The notes under the pieces were generated by a model that worked only from the letters and a program-made list of their open reading frames with translations, was not told the origin of the DNA and searched no databases. The translations under genes and the position numbers were made by a program. Below, piece by piece: positions 1 through 9,651 of a DNA stretch of 64,000 nucleotides (its first letter is position 1; every line of letters starts with the position of its first letter). Source of the stretch: CAVSWT01 sp963731745 (GTDB taxonomy: Bacteria > Bacteroidota > Ignavibacteria > Ignavibacteriales > Ignavibacteriaceae); the NCBI GenBank assembly GCA_963731745.1, contig CAVSWT010000024.1:248001-312000 (forward strand), read 5' to 3'.

Positions 1-192
1 TTCCTTGCATGCTTGATTTATATTATCAAATACTTTTTCATAAAAAGCATAATTGCCGTGAGAAAAATTTAACCTAGCACCGTCCATTCCGCTAAAAATA
101 AGATTTTTAATTTCTTCAGATGAACTGGTAGCCGGGCCTAGAGTACAAAGTATTTTTGTTTTAGCAAATACTTCATTCAGTTTTATATTCAT
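1..192 (-). CDS. pyk: pyruvate kinase, N-terminal part (cut by window edge)
   Basis: Only the first 64 codons are inside the window. They read KTKILCTLGPATSS followed by GARLNFSHG, the conserved start of the pyruvate kinase barrel, including the substrate-site Arg-Leu-Asn-Phe-Ser motif. The enzyme converts phosphoenolpyruvate and ADP to pyruvate and ATP in the cytoplasm, the last step of glycolysis. The ATG shares bases with the TGA of the upstream Lon-like gene (ATGA overlap at 189-192), so the two are probably translationally coupled. The identification rests on the N-terminus alone but the motif is distinctive. Confidence 0.93.
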   Translation of the reverse strand, partial: MNIKLNEVFAKTKILCTLGPATSSSEEIKNLIFSGMDGARLNFSHGNYAFYEKVFDNINQACKE

Positions 193-2648
193 TTCTTCCT
201 TTTCTTATGTGCATTTATATTATTCATAGATTTTCCAGCTCTTGATTTTCTATAAAGATCTTTAATTTTTTTCTCAACTAAATCGAAAATAGTTCCTTCG
301 GGATAACCGCCTGTGGGAATTCTTTTCCCGGCTTTTACCCCGGTTAGAATTTCAATTCCTTCCTCAACTCTTTCAATTGGATAAATATGAAATTCACTTT
401 TTTCAACCGACTCAATAACATCTTCGCGAAGCATTAAATCTTTAACATTTTGAATAGGCATAATTACACCTTGTTTGCCGGTTAATTTCTTTAATTTACA
501 AACATCATAAAAGCCTTCTATTTTTTCATTAACGCCACCGATTGGCTGAACGTCACCTTTTTGATTTAAAGAACCTGTAACTGCAATTGATTGTTTAATA
601 GGAAGACCAGCTAAAGTGGAAACTAGAGCAAATATTTCCGCACAAGATGCACTATCGCCGTCAACGGTTCCATAAGATTGTTCGAACACTAAATTTGCAT
701 TGAAAGATAAAGGCTGATCTTGACCAAAAGTTTCACGAAAATATCCCGATATAATTAATACGCCTTTATTATAATGTCTGCCGCTCATACCAGCTTCACG
801 TTCAACATTAATAATTGCTCCGCCGCCAAGAGATACTGTCGCAGTAATTCTAGTCGGCCTTCCGAAAGAATAAAAATCAGCATTGTAAACTGCCAGCCCG
901 TTTATTTGTCCGATTCTTTCACCTTCCGTATCAATGAGAATACTTTCTTCGGTAAGCATATCAGTAATTTTAGATTCGAGCATTCCATGTCTATCTTTTG
1001 CAGCTGCAACTGCCTTACGAATATGAGCGTCAGAAACAACATTAAATCCATCATCGTTTGCCCAAAAACTTGCTTCACGTGCAATGTCTGCAATTTGAGA
1101 AAAGCGCGTTGTAAGCTTATCTTTTTGTCCCGCATATCTTGCAGATATTTCTATTATAGCTGCAATAGCTTTGTTATCAAATTCCAATAAACCTTCATCT
1201 TTAATTAATTTTTTCACTACCTGAGCATATTTTACAAGAACCTCGTTATTGCGTTTAATTTCATAATCAAAGTCAGCTTTAACTTTAAATATTTTTTTAA
1301 AATCGTATTCATAATTTGAAAGAAGAGAATATATGTGTTGACTTCCAATTAAAATTATTTTTGCATCAATGAGAATAGGTTCTGGCTTCAGCATAGTTGA
1401 GGCCATTTGGAAATAACCAGGGGGTTCCTGGATTTCTAATTTTCTATAGCTCAAAACTCTCTTTAATATCCGCCAAACTCCTGGTTCTTCTAAAAGATGA
1501 TTTACATTTATCACTAAAAATCCGTTGTTCGCTCTAAGTAAAGAACCTGCTTTTATCTTTGTGAAGTCTGTATACCAACCGCCTCGACCATCATTTATCT
1601 TTTCGATTGTTCCAAAAATATTTGTGAATGTTGGCGAGGTTTCAATAATCACCGGGCACTGTTTGGATTCCGTGTTGTCCAGAATTATGTTAACTTCATA
1701 AACCTTGAAATAGTCAACCAGCAATCCGTCTTCAGTATTGGTTTGCTGTGCTTGTATGCCTTTAAAAATTTGAATATTATCAAGTATGTCTTCCTGCACT
1801 TGATCAAGAAAATTTTTGATCTTCTTATCTTTATATTCATCATTTAGATTTTCAATCACGCTTTTTACAACAATCTCAACCGTCTCCCTTTCAATTTTTG
1901 ATATTTTTGTTTGAAATTCCTGGCTAAGCTTCAATCCTTTTTTAAATATAACTTGAAGCTCCTGTTGATGGGATTTATATTTCTTTACAACTTCTTGTGC
2001 TTCTTCCTTTGAAATTTTTCCCTCTTTAATTTTGTCGTCAAGCTGATAAATTGGAATAGGATTATTTTCAATAACCGGGAATAAGTCGGGTTTAACAACT
2101 TCTCCAACTTTTATTTGTCCAAGGGAAAAATTTTCCTTACTTAGTTTTTCTTCAAAATTACCGAAAAGCTCGTGTTCTTTTTGATTGTATTGTTCAACAA
2201 TTTTCTTTTTACGGCTAGAAAACATTTCATTATCTAAAGATTGCGGAATTCTATTTTTTAATATTTCTATTGACGACCCCAGATCATTTTTAAACTCTTT
2301 TGCTTTTCCGCAGTCGAACGATAATAAAATGGGCCTATCGCTGTCTTTGAAATTATTTACATATGCATAATCCTTAAGTGGAGGACATTCATTTGAAACT
2401 CTTTCTAAAATTTCTTTAACAGAAGATGCTTTGCCGGAACCCGATAAGCCTGCAATATAAATGTTATAGCCCGGACTTTTAATTTCTACACCCAACTTGA
2501 TTGCTTTTAATGCTCGCTCTTGTCCAAGAATTCCTTCAAGAGGTTCCAAATCTTTCGTTGATTTAAAATCAAATATTTTCGGATCACAATTCCACCTGAG
2601 TTCACTGCTTTTAAGTTCTTTTGGTTTAGTGCTGCGGGGTTTTCTCAT
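189..2648 (-). CDS. Lon-like ATP-dependent protease (LonB/AAA_32 family)
   Basis: An 819-residue cytoplasmic AAA+ protease. A Walker A loop GLSGSGKAS sits at residues 67-75, followed by a long charged, probably coiled-coil insertion (about 120-290) typical of the AAA_32/LonB-like branch. The C-terminal Lon protease domain has the Ser-Lys dyad in the contexts DGDSAS (Ser666) and GGVNEKIEG (Lys709). It lacks the classical Lon N-terminal substrate domain, so it is not ordinary LonA. The family degrades unfolded or regulatory proteins; the substrate here is unknown. It is divergent from the aminotransferase gene with 123 bp between them and overlaps the start of pyk by 4 bp. The pairing with a glycolytic gene gives no clear functional clue. 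Confidence 0.9.
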   Translation of the reverse strand: MRKPRSTKPKELKSSELRWNCDPKIFDFKSTKDLEPLEGILGQERALKAIKLGVEIKSPGYNIYIAGLSGSGKASSVKEILERVSNECPPLKDYAYVNNFKDSDRPILLSFDCGKAKEFKNDLGSSIEILKNRIPQSLDNEMFSSRKKKIVEQYNQKEHELFGNFEEKLSKENFSLGQIKVGEVVKPDLFPVIENNPIPIYQLDDKIKEGKISKEEAQEVVKKYKSHQQELQVIFKKGLKLSQEFQTKISKIERETVEIVVKSVIENLNDEYKDKKIKNFLDQVQEDILDNIQIFKGIQAQQTNTEDGLLVDYFKVYEVNIILDNTESKQCPVIIETSPTFTNIFGTIEKINDGRGGWYTDFTKIKAGSLLRANNGFLVINVNHLLEEPGVWRILKRVLSYRKLEIQEPPGYFQMASTMLKPEPILIDAKIILIGSQHIYSLLSNYEYDFKKIFKVKADFDYEIKRNNEVLVKYAQVVKKLIKDEGLLEFDNKAIAAIIEISARYAGQKDKLTTRFSQIADIAREASFWANDDGFNVVSDAHIRKAVAAAKDRHGMLESKITDMLTEESILIDTEGERIGQINGLAVYNADFYSFGRPTRITATVSLGGGAIINVEREAGMSGRHYNKGVLIISGYFRETFGQDQPLSFNANLVFEQSYGTVDGDSASCAEIFALVSTLAGLPIKQSIAVTGSLNQKGDVQPIGGVNEKIEGFYDVCKLKKLTGKQGVIMPIQNVKDLMLREDVIESVEKSEFHIYPIERVEEGIEILTGVKAGKRIPTGGYPEGTIFDLVEKKIKDLYRKSRAGKSMNNINAHKKRKK

Positions 2649-2771
2649 TAATTTACCTGTGGTTCAAATTTGAAAAAAGTAAGTTTAAACAACTTCATAA
2701 AATTAGAAAGTGTAATAAAATCTAATTATTATTGTTTATAATTTCAAAAATATAAAAAAAATCGGTTAATC

Positions 2772-3911
2772 ATGTTGGATGACTTGCAAATAAAAAAAGC
2801 TCGAAACTATTTTCCTTATTTATCAAATAATATAATTTATTTAAATCATGCAGCTGTAAGTCCATTGTCAAAAAAAGTTGTTGAGACCGTGGATAAACTC
2901 GTTAAACAAAAAAGCGAAGAAGAGATTGATGATTTTAAATCAATGTTAAAAGTTTTTGAGGATACAAAATCTGAGCTTGCATATTTAATTAATTCAACGC
3001 CGGATAGAATTGCATTTGTTGATAATACTAGTAATGGTTTAAACTTACTGGCTCAAAGTATCAAATGGAATAAGGGAGATAGAATTTTATTAAATGATAT
3101 CGAATTTCCAGCTAATGTTTATCCATTTCTGAATCTTGAAAAAGATGGAGTTGAAATCGATTTCGTTAAATCCCATAAAGGAATTGTATCTGCCGAAGAC
3201 ATAATTGAAAATGGTAAACCGGGAACAAAATTGATTTCAGTTAGCCAGGTTCAGTTTTTAACAGGTTATAGAATTGATTTGCAAAAATTAGGCAGTTATT
3301 GCAAGGAAAAGGGAATTATATTTTGTGTTGATGCGATTCAAGGCCTTGGCGCTGTAGGGTTGGACGTTGAAAGAGATAGTATTGATTATATTTCTTGCGG
3401 AACACAAAAATGGTTAATGGGATTGCAAGGTTTAGCTTTTATTTATGTATCTAAAGATATTCAGGAAAAAATAAACCAGCGATATGTTGGTTGGCAATCG
3501 GTTAAAAGTGCATGGAATCTTTTGGATTATAAATTAAATTTGAGAGAAAACGCTGACGCACTTCAAACGGGGACTCTTAATACAATGGGCATTTATGCAT
3601 TGAATGCATCACTGAAATTATTTAAAGAATTTGGCTATGATGATATTGAAAAAACAATAATAGCGAATTCCAGTTATTTGATTAGAGCGCTCGAAAAAAT
3701 AGAAATCAGGCCAATCCTTTCAAACTGTGGTGAAGAAAATATCGCAGGTATAGTTTCATTTAATCATGAAAATTCTCAAAAAATTTTTGAATCACTAAAT
3801 GAAAAAAAAATAATTGCAGCCGTTAGGGAAGGTATTGTTAGGATTGCGCCGCATTTTTATAACACAAAAGATGAATTTGATATTTTAATTAATGAATTGA
3901 AAAAACTGTAA
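2772..3911 (+). CDS. class V aminotransferase (PLP-dependent, cysteine desulfurase-like fold)
   Basis: A 379-residue fold-type I PLP enzyme of aminotransferase class V. The N-terminal YLNHAAVSP is the usual substrate-binding start, Asp187 in CVDAIQ should contact the PLP pyridine nitrogen, and Lys213 in CGTQKWLMG is the expected Schiff-base lysine. There is no clear cysteine loop near the C-terminus as in IscS/SufS, so isopenicillin-N-epimerase-like or another class V activity is as likely as cysteine desulfurase. The reaction cannot be assigned from sequence alone. It is expected to be a soluble cytoplasmic protein. A second, longer class V enzyme lies at 29403-30917, so the window holds two different members. 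Confidence 0.85.
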   Translation: MLDDLQIKKARNYFPYLSNNIIYLNHAAVSPLSKKVVETVDKLVKQKSEEEIDDFKSMLKVFEDTKSELAYLINSTPDRIAFVDNTSNGLNLLAQSIKWNKGDRILLNDIEFPANVYPFLNLEKDGVEIDFVKSHKGIVSAEDIIENGKPGTKLISVSQVQFLTGYRIDLQKLGSYCKEKGIIFCVDAIQGLGAVGLDVERDSIDYISCGTQKWLMGLQGLAFIYVSKDIQEKINQRYVGWQSVKSAWNLLDYKLNLRENADALQTGTLNTMGIYALNASLKLFKEFGYDDIEKTIIANSSYLIRALEKIEIRPILSNCGEENIAGIVSFNHENSQKIFESLNEKKIIAAVREGIVRIAPHFYNTKDEFDILINELKKL

Positions 3912-3992
3912 TAGTACTAAATAAAACAAGATGAATTTTAATTATTATTCTTTAAATTAGTGAAGTGATAGTTCAATTATTTGGAGTAATAA

Positions 3993-4586
3993 ATGTTAGT
4001 ACCTGGTTGTAATCAGTCTCGTTTAAAACGTATTTATCCATCAATTTTAATCGCCGCTTTATTTTTTATTTCATCTAATTATAGTTACTTGTTTTCTCAG
4101 CAAAAGTCTGATGATAAACAAATAAGGGTAAGTCCTAAAGCAGGAGTAATGCAGGTTGTTGGCTTATCAAAAATTAATATTTCGTATAGCCGGCCTGGTG
4201 TTAAAGGAAGAGTGATTTGGGGAAAACTTGTTCCATACAATGTGGTGTGGCGTGCCGGTGCAGATGAAGCAACTAAATTTACTTTTGAAGGCGATGTTAA
4301 AATTAATGGCAAAAAATTAAAAGCTGGATCTTACAGCTTCTTTGCTATTCCTTCTAAAACTGGTGAATGGACATTAATATTTAATAAGGTTGCTGATCAA
4401 TGGGGCGCATTTGAATACAATATTTCAGAGGATATTTTAAGATTTAAAGTAAAACCTGAAAATGGAAATTTTGTTGAATGGCTTCAATATACATTCACCA
4501 AAACCTCGGACACTTCGGCAATAATTAAATTGGAATGGGAAAAACTAAAAATACCATTCACAGTTGAAAATATTGTCCAAAAATAA
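3993..4586 (+). CDS. DUF2911 family exported protein
   Basis: A 197-residue protein with an N-terminal hydrophobic export signal (about residues 14-33, ending YLFSQQ) and then a DUF2911 domain. Family hallmarks visible are ISYSRPGVKGR, a WG.LVPY..VWRAGA block, KLKAGSYSFFAIP, and WGAFEY. DUF2911 proteins are common in Bacteroidota and relatives as predicted periplasmic or outer-membrane-associated proteins, with no established function. The ATG is preceded by GGAG at 7 nt, which supports this start. It lies 81 bp after the aminotransferase on the same strand and ends before a strong hairpin. Confidence 0.85.
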   Translation: MLVPGCNQSRLKRIYPSILIAALFFISSNYSYLFSQQKSDDKQIRVSPKAGVMQVVGLSKINISYSRPGVKGRVIWGKLVPYNVVWRAGADEATKFTFEGDVKINGKKLKAGSYSFFAIPSKTGEWTLIFNKVADQWGAFEYNISEDILRFKVKPENGNFVEWLQYTFTKTSDTSAIIKLEWEKLKIPFTVENIVQK

Positions 4587-4696
4587 TTTAAGTATAATAT
4601 TAGATGGGGTTCGTAATTCTGAGGCTGTTTTAAAAGGAAATTTTGTTGTGCTAGACTTTATTCGGCTTTGGTATTCATCAAAATTCTGAGATTTAG

Positions 4697-4739
4697 ATTC
4701 CGGGTCAATACTGATTTCCGTCAGCAAAAGGCCCGGAAT
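4697..4739. terminator. branched hairpin terminator between convergent genes
   Basis: A 10-bp stem pairs ATTCCGGGTC (4697-4706) with GGCCCGGAAT (4730-4739), allowing one G-T pair. A small inner stem CTGA/TCAG lies at 4711-4724. It is followed by an A/T run ending in TTTTT. It sits between the DUF2911 gene and the convergent mutase gene and could stop transcription of the former, perhaps both. Confidence 0.6.
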
Positions 4740-4789
4740 AAAAATTTTTAGATGATCTCAATTAAATAAACTTCAATTCTTAGTTTTAT

Positions 4790-6139
4790 TTATTCTCTGA
4801 TAATTTTTAGCAGCTCTTCTGTTTTTTCTTCCATTAATTTTTTGTCTCCTTTGCTTTCAACATTCAAACGAAGAATTGGTTCAGTGTTTGACATACGCAA
4901 ATTGAAACGCCAATTTGGATATTCCATACTTAAACCGTCAACATGATCGTGCTTGCCATCCTTATATTTTGATTCAACCTCTTTAATTTTTTCAGCAGGA
5001 TTTGGAGTGGTTGTATTAATTTCGCCAGAGCATGGATATTTGGAAATCATTTCTTCAACTAATTCCGAAAGCTTTTTATTTTCTTCAGACATTAATTGAA
5101 GAATTAATAAAAATGGAATCATTCCACTATCCGAATATGCATTCTCTCTAAAGTAATGATGAGCAGACATTTCGCCGCCATACACTGCATTCACTTCCCG
5201 CATTTTTTGTTTTATAAAGGCATGCCCGCTAACAGATTCAACTGCTTTTCCACCAGCCAGATTGACAACCTCAAGAGTATTCCAAATCAGTCTTGGATCA
5301 TGCACTATATTTTCACCGGGATGTTTTCTCAAGATTGATTTCGCGAGCAATCCGACAATGTAATAACCTTCAATAAAATTTCCTTTTTCATCAAAGAAGA
5401 AGCATCTATCATAATCGCCATCCCATGCTACTCCAAGATCAGCTTTATTTTTTATGACCGCATCAATTGTTGAATTTCTATTTTCAATCAATAAAGGATT
5501 GGGAACACCATTTGGGAAATCTGGATCAGGGTTGTTAAAAATTTTTATCATTTTAATTGGAAGATCAGGTTCAATTGCATTAAGTGATAAACCAGCGCAG
5601 CCGTTACCAGCATTTACAACAACAGTTAACGGCTTTATTTTGTGTGCATCATAAAACTTTTTAAGATGAATCATAAAATGTTTCATAATATCTTGATGTT
5701 CAATCTTTCCGGGATCATGCGGTCCCCAGGGATCAACATCATCTGCAAGTATCATTTTTTCTACCACGTTAAGGCCGCTGTCATAACCTACAGGCACAGA
5801 ATTTTTTCTAACAAATTTCATCCCGTTATATTCAGGTGGATTATGGCTGGCAGTAATCATAACTCCGCCGTCAGCCTGAAAATGCGGAACTGCGTAGTAA
5901 ATCATTTCAGTACCGCAAAGTCCTATATCTATTACATTAACTCCGGCATCGGTAAATCCTCTAATAAGTGCATCGGAAATTGCTTGAGAAGTTTTTCTAA
6001 TATCATGGCCAACAACAATTTTTTCAGCCTCAATAAATTTTGAAAAGGTTACACCAATTTTATATGCCAATTCACCATTTAATTCGGAGGGTACTTTCCC
6101 TCTAATATCGTAAGCCTTAAAGCAATTAATTTTATCCAT
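4790..6139 (-). CDS. phosphomannomutase/phosphoglucomutase
   Basis: A 449-residue alpha-D-phosphohexomutase. The phosphoserine loop TASHNPPEYNG carries Ser98, the metal loop is DGDYDRC, the sugar-binding loop is GGEMSAHHYF, and the C-terminal phosphate loop is RMSNTEPILRLN. It interconverts mannose-6-P and mannose-1-P or the glucose equivalents, feeding nucleotide sugars for envelope polysaccharides. An in-frame TTG lies 15 nt upstream, but the ATG at 6139 is 9 nt after GGAG and begins the conserved MDKINCFKAYDIRG start, so I use it. The GEMSAHH loop suits the bacterial PMM/PGM type; exact sugar preference is not visible. Confidence 0.92.
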   Translation of the reverse strand: MDKINCFKAYDIRGKVPSELNGELAYKIGVTFSKFIEAEKIVVGHDIRKTSQAISDALIRGFTDAGVNVIDIGLCGTEMIYYAVPHFQADGGVMITASHNPPEYNGMKFVRKNSVPVGYDSGLNVVEKMILADDVDPWGPHDPGKIEHQDIMKHFMIHLKKFYDAHKIKPLTVVVNAGNGCAGLSLNAIEPDLPIKMIKIFNNPDPDFPNGVPNPLLIENRNSTIDAVIKNKADLGVAWDGDYDRCFFFDEKGNFIEGYYIVGLLAKSILRKHPGENIVHDPRLIWNTLEVVNLAGGKAVESVSGHAFIKQKMREVNAVYGGEMSAHHYFRENAYSDSGMIPFLLILQLMSEENKKLSELVEEMISKYPCSGEINTTTPNPAEKIKEVESKYKDGKHDHVDGLSMEYPNWRFNLRMSNTEPILRLNVESKGDKKLMEEKTEELLKIIRE

Positions 6140-6313
6140 TTTATACCGCTCCAATCTTTATTTTAAAAAGTAGTTGAAAAAATTTTCGTGGAATTAATTC
6201 TGTATTACTTTGTATTCAAGATGATATTAACTTTACACTCTCAATTTATAAAATAATTAATAAAAATTAACAAGAGATGTTTTTTTCAATAGACTTTTTA
6301 AATATATCTATTT

Positions 6314-6658
6314 ATGTTTACAACCAATAATTACTTGAGGGATAAAACTATCGCAAAAAATGATACTGTTAAATGGCACTTCGCTAAATGCAACAACATA
6401 AAATGTAATTCAATTTTTCTTGTACACCCGGAAGAAACACCCGGCGATTTGGGTTTTATTTGTCCGGACTGCAGCAAGAAAACAACTACCTCTCACATCG
6501 TTCAGTGTTCTAGCTGCAAGACGATATTAAATTTTATTAGGGCAACACCTAGCGAAGAAAAAGTGATTTTCAATGTTCACAAGTGTTCACATTGTATCGG
6601 TACTATTGAAGACGAGTGGGAAATAGAACCTTTATATCAGCCGGATTCATATATCTAA
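6314..6658 (+). CDS. hypothetical double zinc-ribbon protein
   Basis: A 114-residue soluble protein that I do not recognise as a named family. It has four cysteine pairs: C26/C31 (CNNIKC), C50/C53 (CPDC), C65/C68 (CSSC) and C91/C94 (CSHC). The arrangement fits two successive zinc ribbons, one from the first two pairs and one from the last two. The tail is acidic and aromatic. There is no signal peptide or membrane segment, so a cytoplasmic nucleic-acid- or protein-binding role is possible but unproven. It lies alone between the divergent mutase gene and a convergent minus-strand cluster. Confidence 0.65.
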   Translation: MFTTNNYLRDKTIAKNDTVKWHFAKCNNIKCNSIFLVHPEETPGDLGFICPDCSKKTTTSHIVQCSSCKTILNFIRATPSEEKVIFNVHKCSHCIGTIEDEWEIEPLYQPDSYI

Positions 6659-6698
6659 TATTTTTTCATTGATAAGTAGATATATTTTTTAATCCTTT

Positions 6699-6968
6699 TT
6701 ACCTATTCGGAACCATTCTTAAATTCGGTACTGCTGCGATGGAATTTTTATCTCTTGCATCTACCTCTACAACCATTCCGTTGGAATTAAATCTATATCT
6801 TTTTCCCGTTGAACTACCATATACAGTCATTCCGGTTTTGCCAACATATTCAAATAAAATATTTGAATTTAAATTAATTTCTTTACGTTCTTTTTTTTCA
6901 TTATATGAGCTATGTCGTAATGAATTATAAATTTGATCTAATTGTTGCCTTTTTTTACCGCAGCACAT
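6699..6968 (-). CDS. small hypothetical protein, Cys-Cys N-terminus
   Basis: An 89-residue protein starting MCCGKKRQQL. An upstream in-frame ATG at 6995 exists, but the ATG at 6968 has GGAGG 7 nt before it and lies 1 nt after the stop of the DUF1360 gene, so translation is almost certainly coupled from there. The N-terminus is basic; the C-terminal half contains a compact beta-type segment with FEYVGKTGMTVYG, GKRYRF and VEVDARD. No transmembrane segment. I do not recognise a named family. It is last in a three-gene minus-strand series with DUF1360 and a large frameshifted gene, which suggests a shared, unknown job. Confidence 0.6.
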   Translation of the reverse strand: MCCGKKRQQLDQIYNSLRHSSYNEKKERKEINLNSNILFEYVGKTGMTVYGSSTGKRYRFNSNGMVVEVDARDKNSIAAVPNLRMVPNR

Positions 6969-6969
6969 T

Positions 6970-7296
6970 TTAATCCTCCGTATCCTTGTCTTCATAATAA
7001 ACTGTTTTATTTTTTTTTGATAAAGAACTTGTTATTATTTCAATAATTATTGAACCTCCAGAAACTGCAAGCCAGAGAATAATTATTTCCAGCCATTCTG
7101 ATCCTACTAAGTAAGCAAATGGAATTGAAATCCATAAACTTAAACAGTAAAAACAATCAAGGAGATTGCCCCAAATGCTTGCGCCAGCTTTTTCTCTTAG
7201 CCGCACTATTACATCCCAAGGCCCATCTTCTAAAGCGAGCAAATGAGTCAATCTCCAAACAGCTAATATGCTAATGAACAGCCAATAAAATTTCAT
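6970..7296 (-). CDS. DUF1360 family membrane protein
   Basis: A 108-residue membrane protein. Hydrophobic segments lie at about residues 2-21, 44-63 and 68-88. The family signature is visible as AVWRLTHLLALEDGPWDVI and LLDCFYCLSLWISIPF, including a CxxC pair (CFYC). DUF1360 members occur in phages, spore-formers and scattered bacterial islands; their biochemical function is not established. It starts 1 nt after the stop of the upstream large gene and stops 1 nt before the next one, so the three are tightly coupled. The CFYC pair next to a membrane segment could bind metal or form a disulfide, but this is inference. Confidence 0.75.
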   Translation of the reverse strand: MKFYWLFISILAVWRLTHLLALEDGPWDVIVRLREKAGASIWGNLLDCFYCLSLWISIPFAYLVGSEWLEIIILWLAVSGGSIIIEIITSSLSKKNKTVYYEDKDTED

Positions 7297-7297
7297 T

Positions 7298-9651
7298 TTA
7301 TTTTATCGCAACTGAATTTGTTAATCTATTAATATTGTTACTAGAATCAGGCGGACAAAGCTCTGTGCAGCTTGGAAATGCTGGATTGCCGATTAAATCT
7401 TCTCTTATAATGGTGAAACTAAATTCACAGGTATTCAAATGAATTCGACCGCACCCATTAGTTGTTCTTTTCCAAACTCTAAGCCTCAATAGGAAAGCAC
7501 AGCATGTTTCAAATGCTTTATGAGTATTACCTAGAATTGTTGCTCCAACCGTAACAGTTACTTTATAATTACCGCCATACCAGAAAGGCCGGTCAATACT
7601 ATGAGCTGTTCTATAGCTCATCTGAGTTGGATCAGAAAAGGTATTATTGTAATGAGGCCCAACTAATGAGTCACTTGAGGTTTGTGCTTCTAGTGTTCCC
7701 GCTGATATAACATTAAATACATCGCTCTCATCCCAATGTGCCGTTAAGAAGTATTCATCAAGATGACCATCAATATCGCTGGCGTTAAAATAGATTGATA
7801 TTGTATCTCCTTCTGAAACACGAGCAATCCCACATGAATCTACACTTTTTTGATTGGTATTTCCCTCATTTATTATAACAGCATTAATATTTGGGAAATC
7901 ACAACCCGGTTCATCAGTATCAATATGAACGCTGCTTGCTGAATAAATAGCATTTCTATTATCTAACCTTAATCTGAAAGTTGAATGTGCCGCTGGATCT
8001 ACATCCTGACCCGGAGCTGGACAAACAGCCATTATTTGTTGATTGATTAGTTGATCATTTGTTTGATCATATTCATAACCAATAACGCGGAATTCATATA
8101 CTCCATCAATAAGTCCAGATAAAGGAGCAGAAGAGGTTGCAGTGATCCATTTTACAAGAAATTCAGAATTAATAGGGTCAACAGCAGTATCTACATCTGG
8201 ATTTTCTTCGCGATAACGAGAAATAGTCCTTAACACTTGCTCTCCAGCAACGGGTAAAAGTTTTACTACTTCTTTTTTATTCGGAGGAAAACCACGGTAA
8301 TGGAATCTATTAAAAGATCCAACTTCATCTTCATGCAAATCTTCCCATCCAGTTGAAGATGGATAAATTCTTCTTCTCTGCACTTTATAATAATCTACAT
8401 TACTTCCATCGCCAAATACGGCAGCTAACTGAATGATTCCTCCAAACGGTCTGTCTTCAGTACCTGGCTTTGCAAACCCTAGAAGTGGACTTGCTGTATC
8501 TTGTTCGATGAGATCAATTGGATATCCTACACCCCCTCCATCACAACCCACCCCTTCAAATACTAAACAATCTTCGTCTGAAGGATCATTACAACAAAAT
8601 GAACCACAGCAGGCATTTTCATTTGCTATAAGGGTTACTCCATCCAATACTGTATCAATATCCCACCGAGTTTGTGAATTTAATTCTGAATAAATGGTTT
8701 GATCACCATCACCGCAATCTTGAGTTACGTTAAATACTATATCGGGTTTGCAGTCAGATAATGGATACCACGGCCAAATTTTCAATTTCTCTAATTCTGG
8801 TGAAGAAGGTAAAATTTTAACCAGCTGTTCGCTAAGACTTGTAAAATTGCTGCTGCTTAATTCTTCACTGAGCCCGTTTATTTGTGAGTTCGTTTGATTA
8901 ATACCAGCTACTAATCTTTGAAAGAAATTAAAATCCGGAGCTGGGTCTGGAAGCGGGATTGGGAATGGAAATTGAACTTGAGCAAAAAGCTCTTTTATTT
9001 TTTTCAGAATGTTCGGATCAATTTGCCATCGATCAATAATCCATGGGAAACCACCACCAGCAGCACCATTTGAATTTGATTTCAAAGTTTCCGTTAACAT
9101 CTGTAAAAGCAGAACCAACTTTATCTCTAAAGTACAAGCCATAAAAACCGGTCAACGTCGTAGGCACTTACTAATGCCCCTCTTACCGGGGCATCGCAAA
9201 TAGTAAATCTATGCTGAATTGGACTCCATACCCATCTTCTACAAATAACTCTTCCTTTAATAGTATAAGTTCTGCAAAAATTTAACCAGGTTAAATATAA
9301 TTTTTCCGGTAAAATCAATTGAACTTTAGCAGTGGATTCTTTAGCAAATTCTTTTGCAGGCACCCATTGTGAATGACTTTCCATAACATTTACTTGTTTA
9401 TCAGGCACATCCGGACTTACTAATAATCTTACCCCCATTGGTTTTTGATATTCATTTTCGAATGACAAACTGTATTTTATCTCTCTCTGATTTTTTGCTA
9501 ATTGAAAAACTTGCGAATGTAAAACTATGCAGTCTCGTATAATCGAAATTTTAATTTCAAGATCAGGATTAACCTCTTTTATTTCTTTAAGGCTTACAAC
9601 TCCCGATACAGTTTGTGTGAATGTAGATTTGCTTACTTTAGATTTAGCCAT
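7298..9651 (-). pseudogene. large unknown protein with carboxypeptidase-regulatory-like segment, split by two frameshifts
   Basis: Two overlapping reading frames, 9127-9651 (174 codons) and 7298-9142 (614 codons), are best read as one gene of about 780 codons. The upstream frame ends after ALVSAYDVDRFLW. A third frame then encodes RDKVGSAFTDVNGNFEIKF and KWCCWWWF, and the second long frame resumes with FPWIIDRWQIDP. The middle piece (SAFTDVNGNFEIKF) is the typical T/S-D-x-N-G-x-F turn of carboxypeptidase-regulatory-like beta domains, so it belongs in the protein. Removing one A of AAA at 9129-9131 and one A of AAA at 9048-9050 (plus strand) restores a continuous frame. The C-terminal two thirds are cysteine-rich and contain beta-sandwich-like segments. 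The upstream ATG has GGAG. No family name is certain. It may be a true broken gene or two sequence errors. Confidence 0.65.

Noticed and set aside
774..1190. Plus-strand open frame of 138 codons inside the Lon-like gene
   Set aside because: It lies antisense within a strongly conserved protease gene, has low-complexity Cys/Ser-rich content and no ribosome site; it is a shadow frame.
6181..6313. Possible phage or transposon boundary before the zinc-ribbon gene
   Set aside because: No inverted ends, target duplication, integrase or transposase is visible in or near the accessory cluster.
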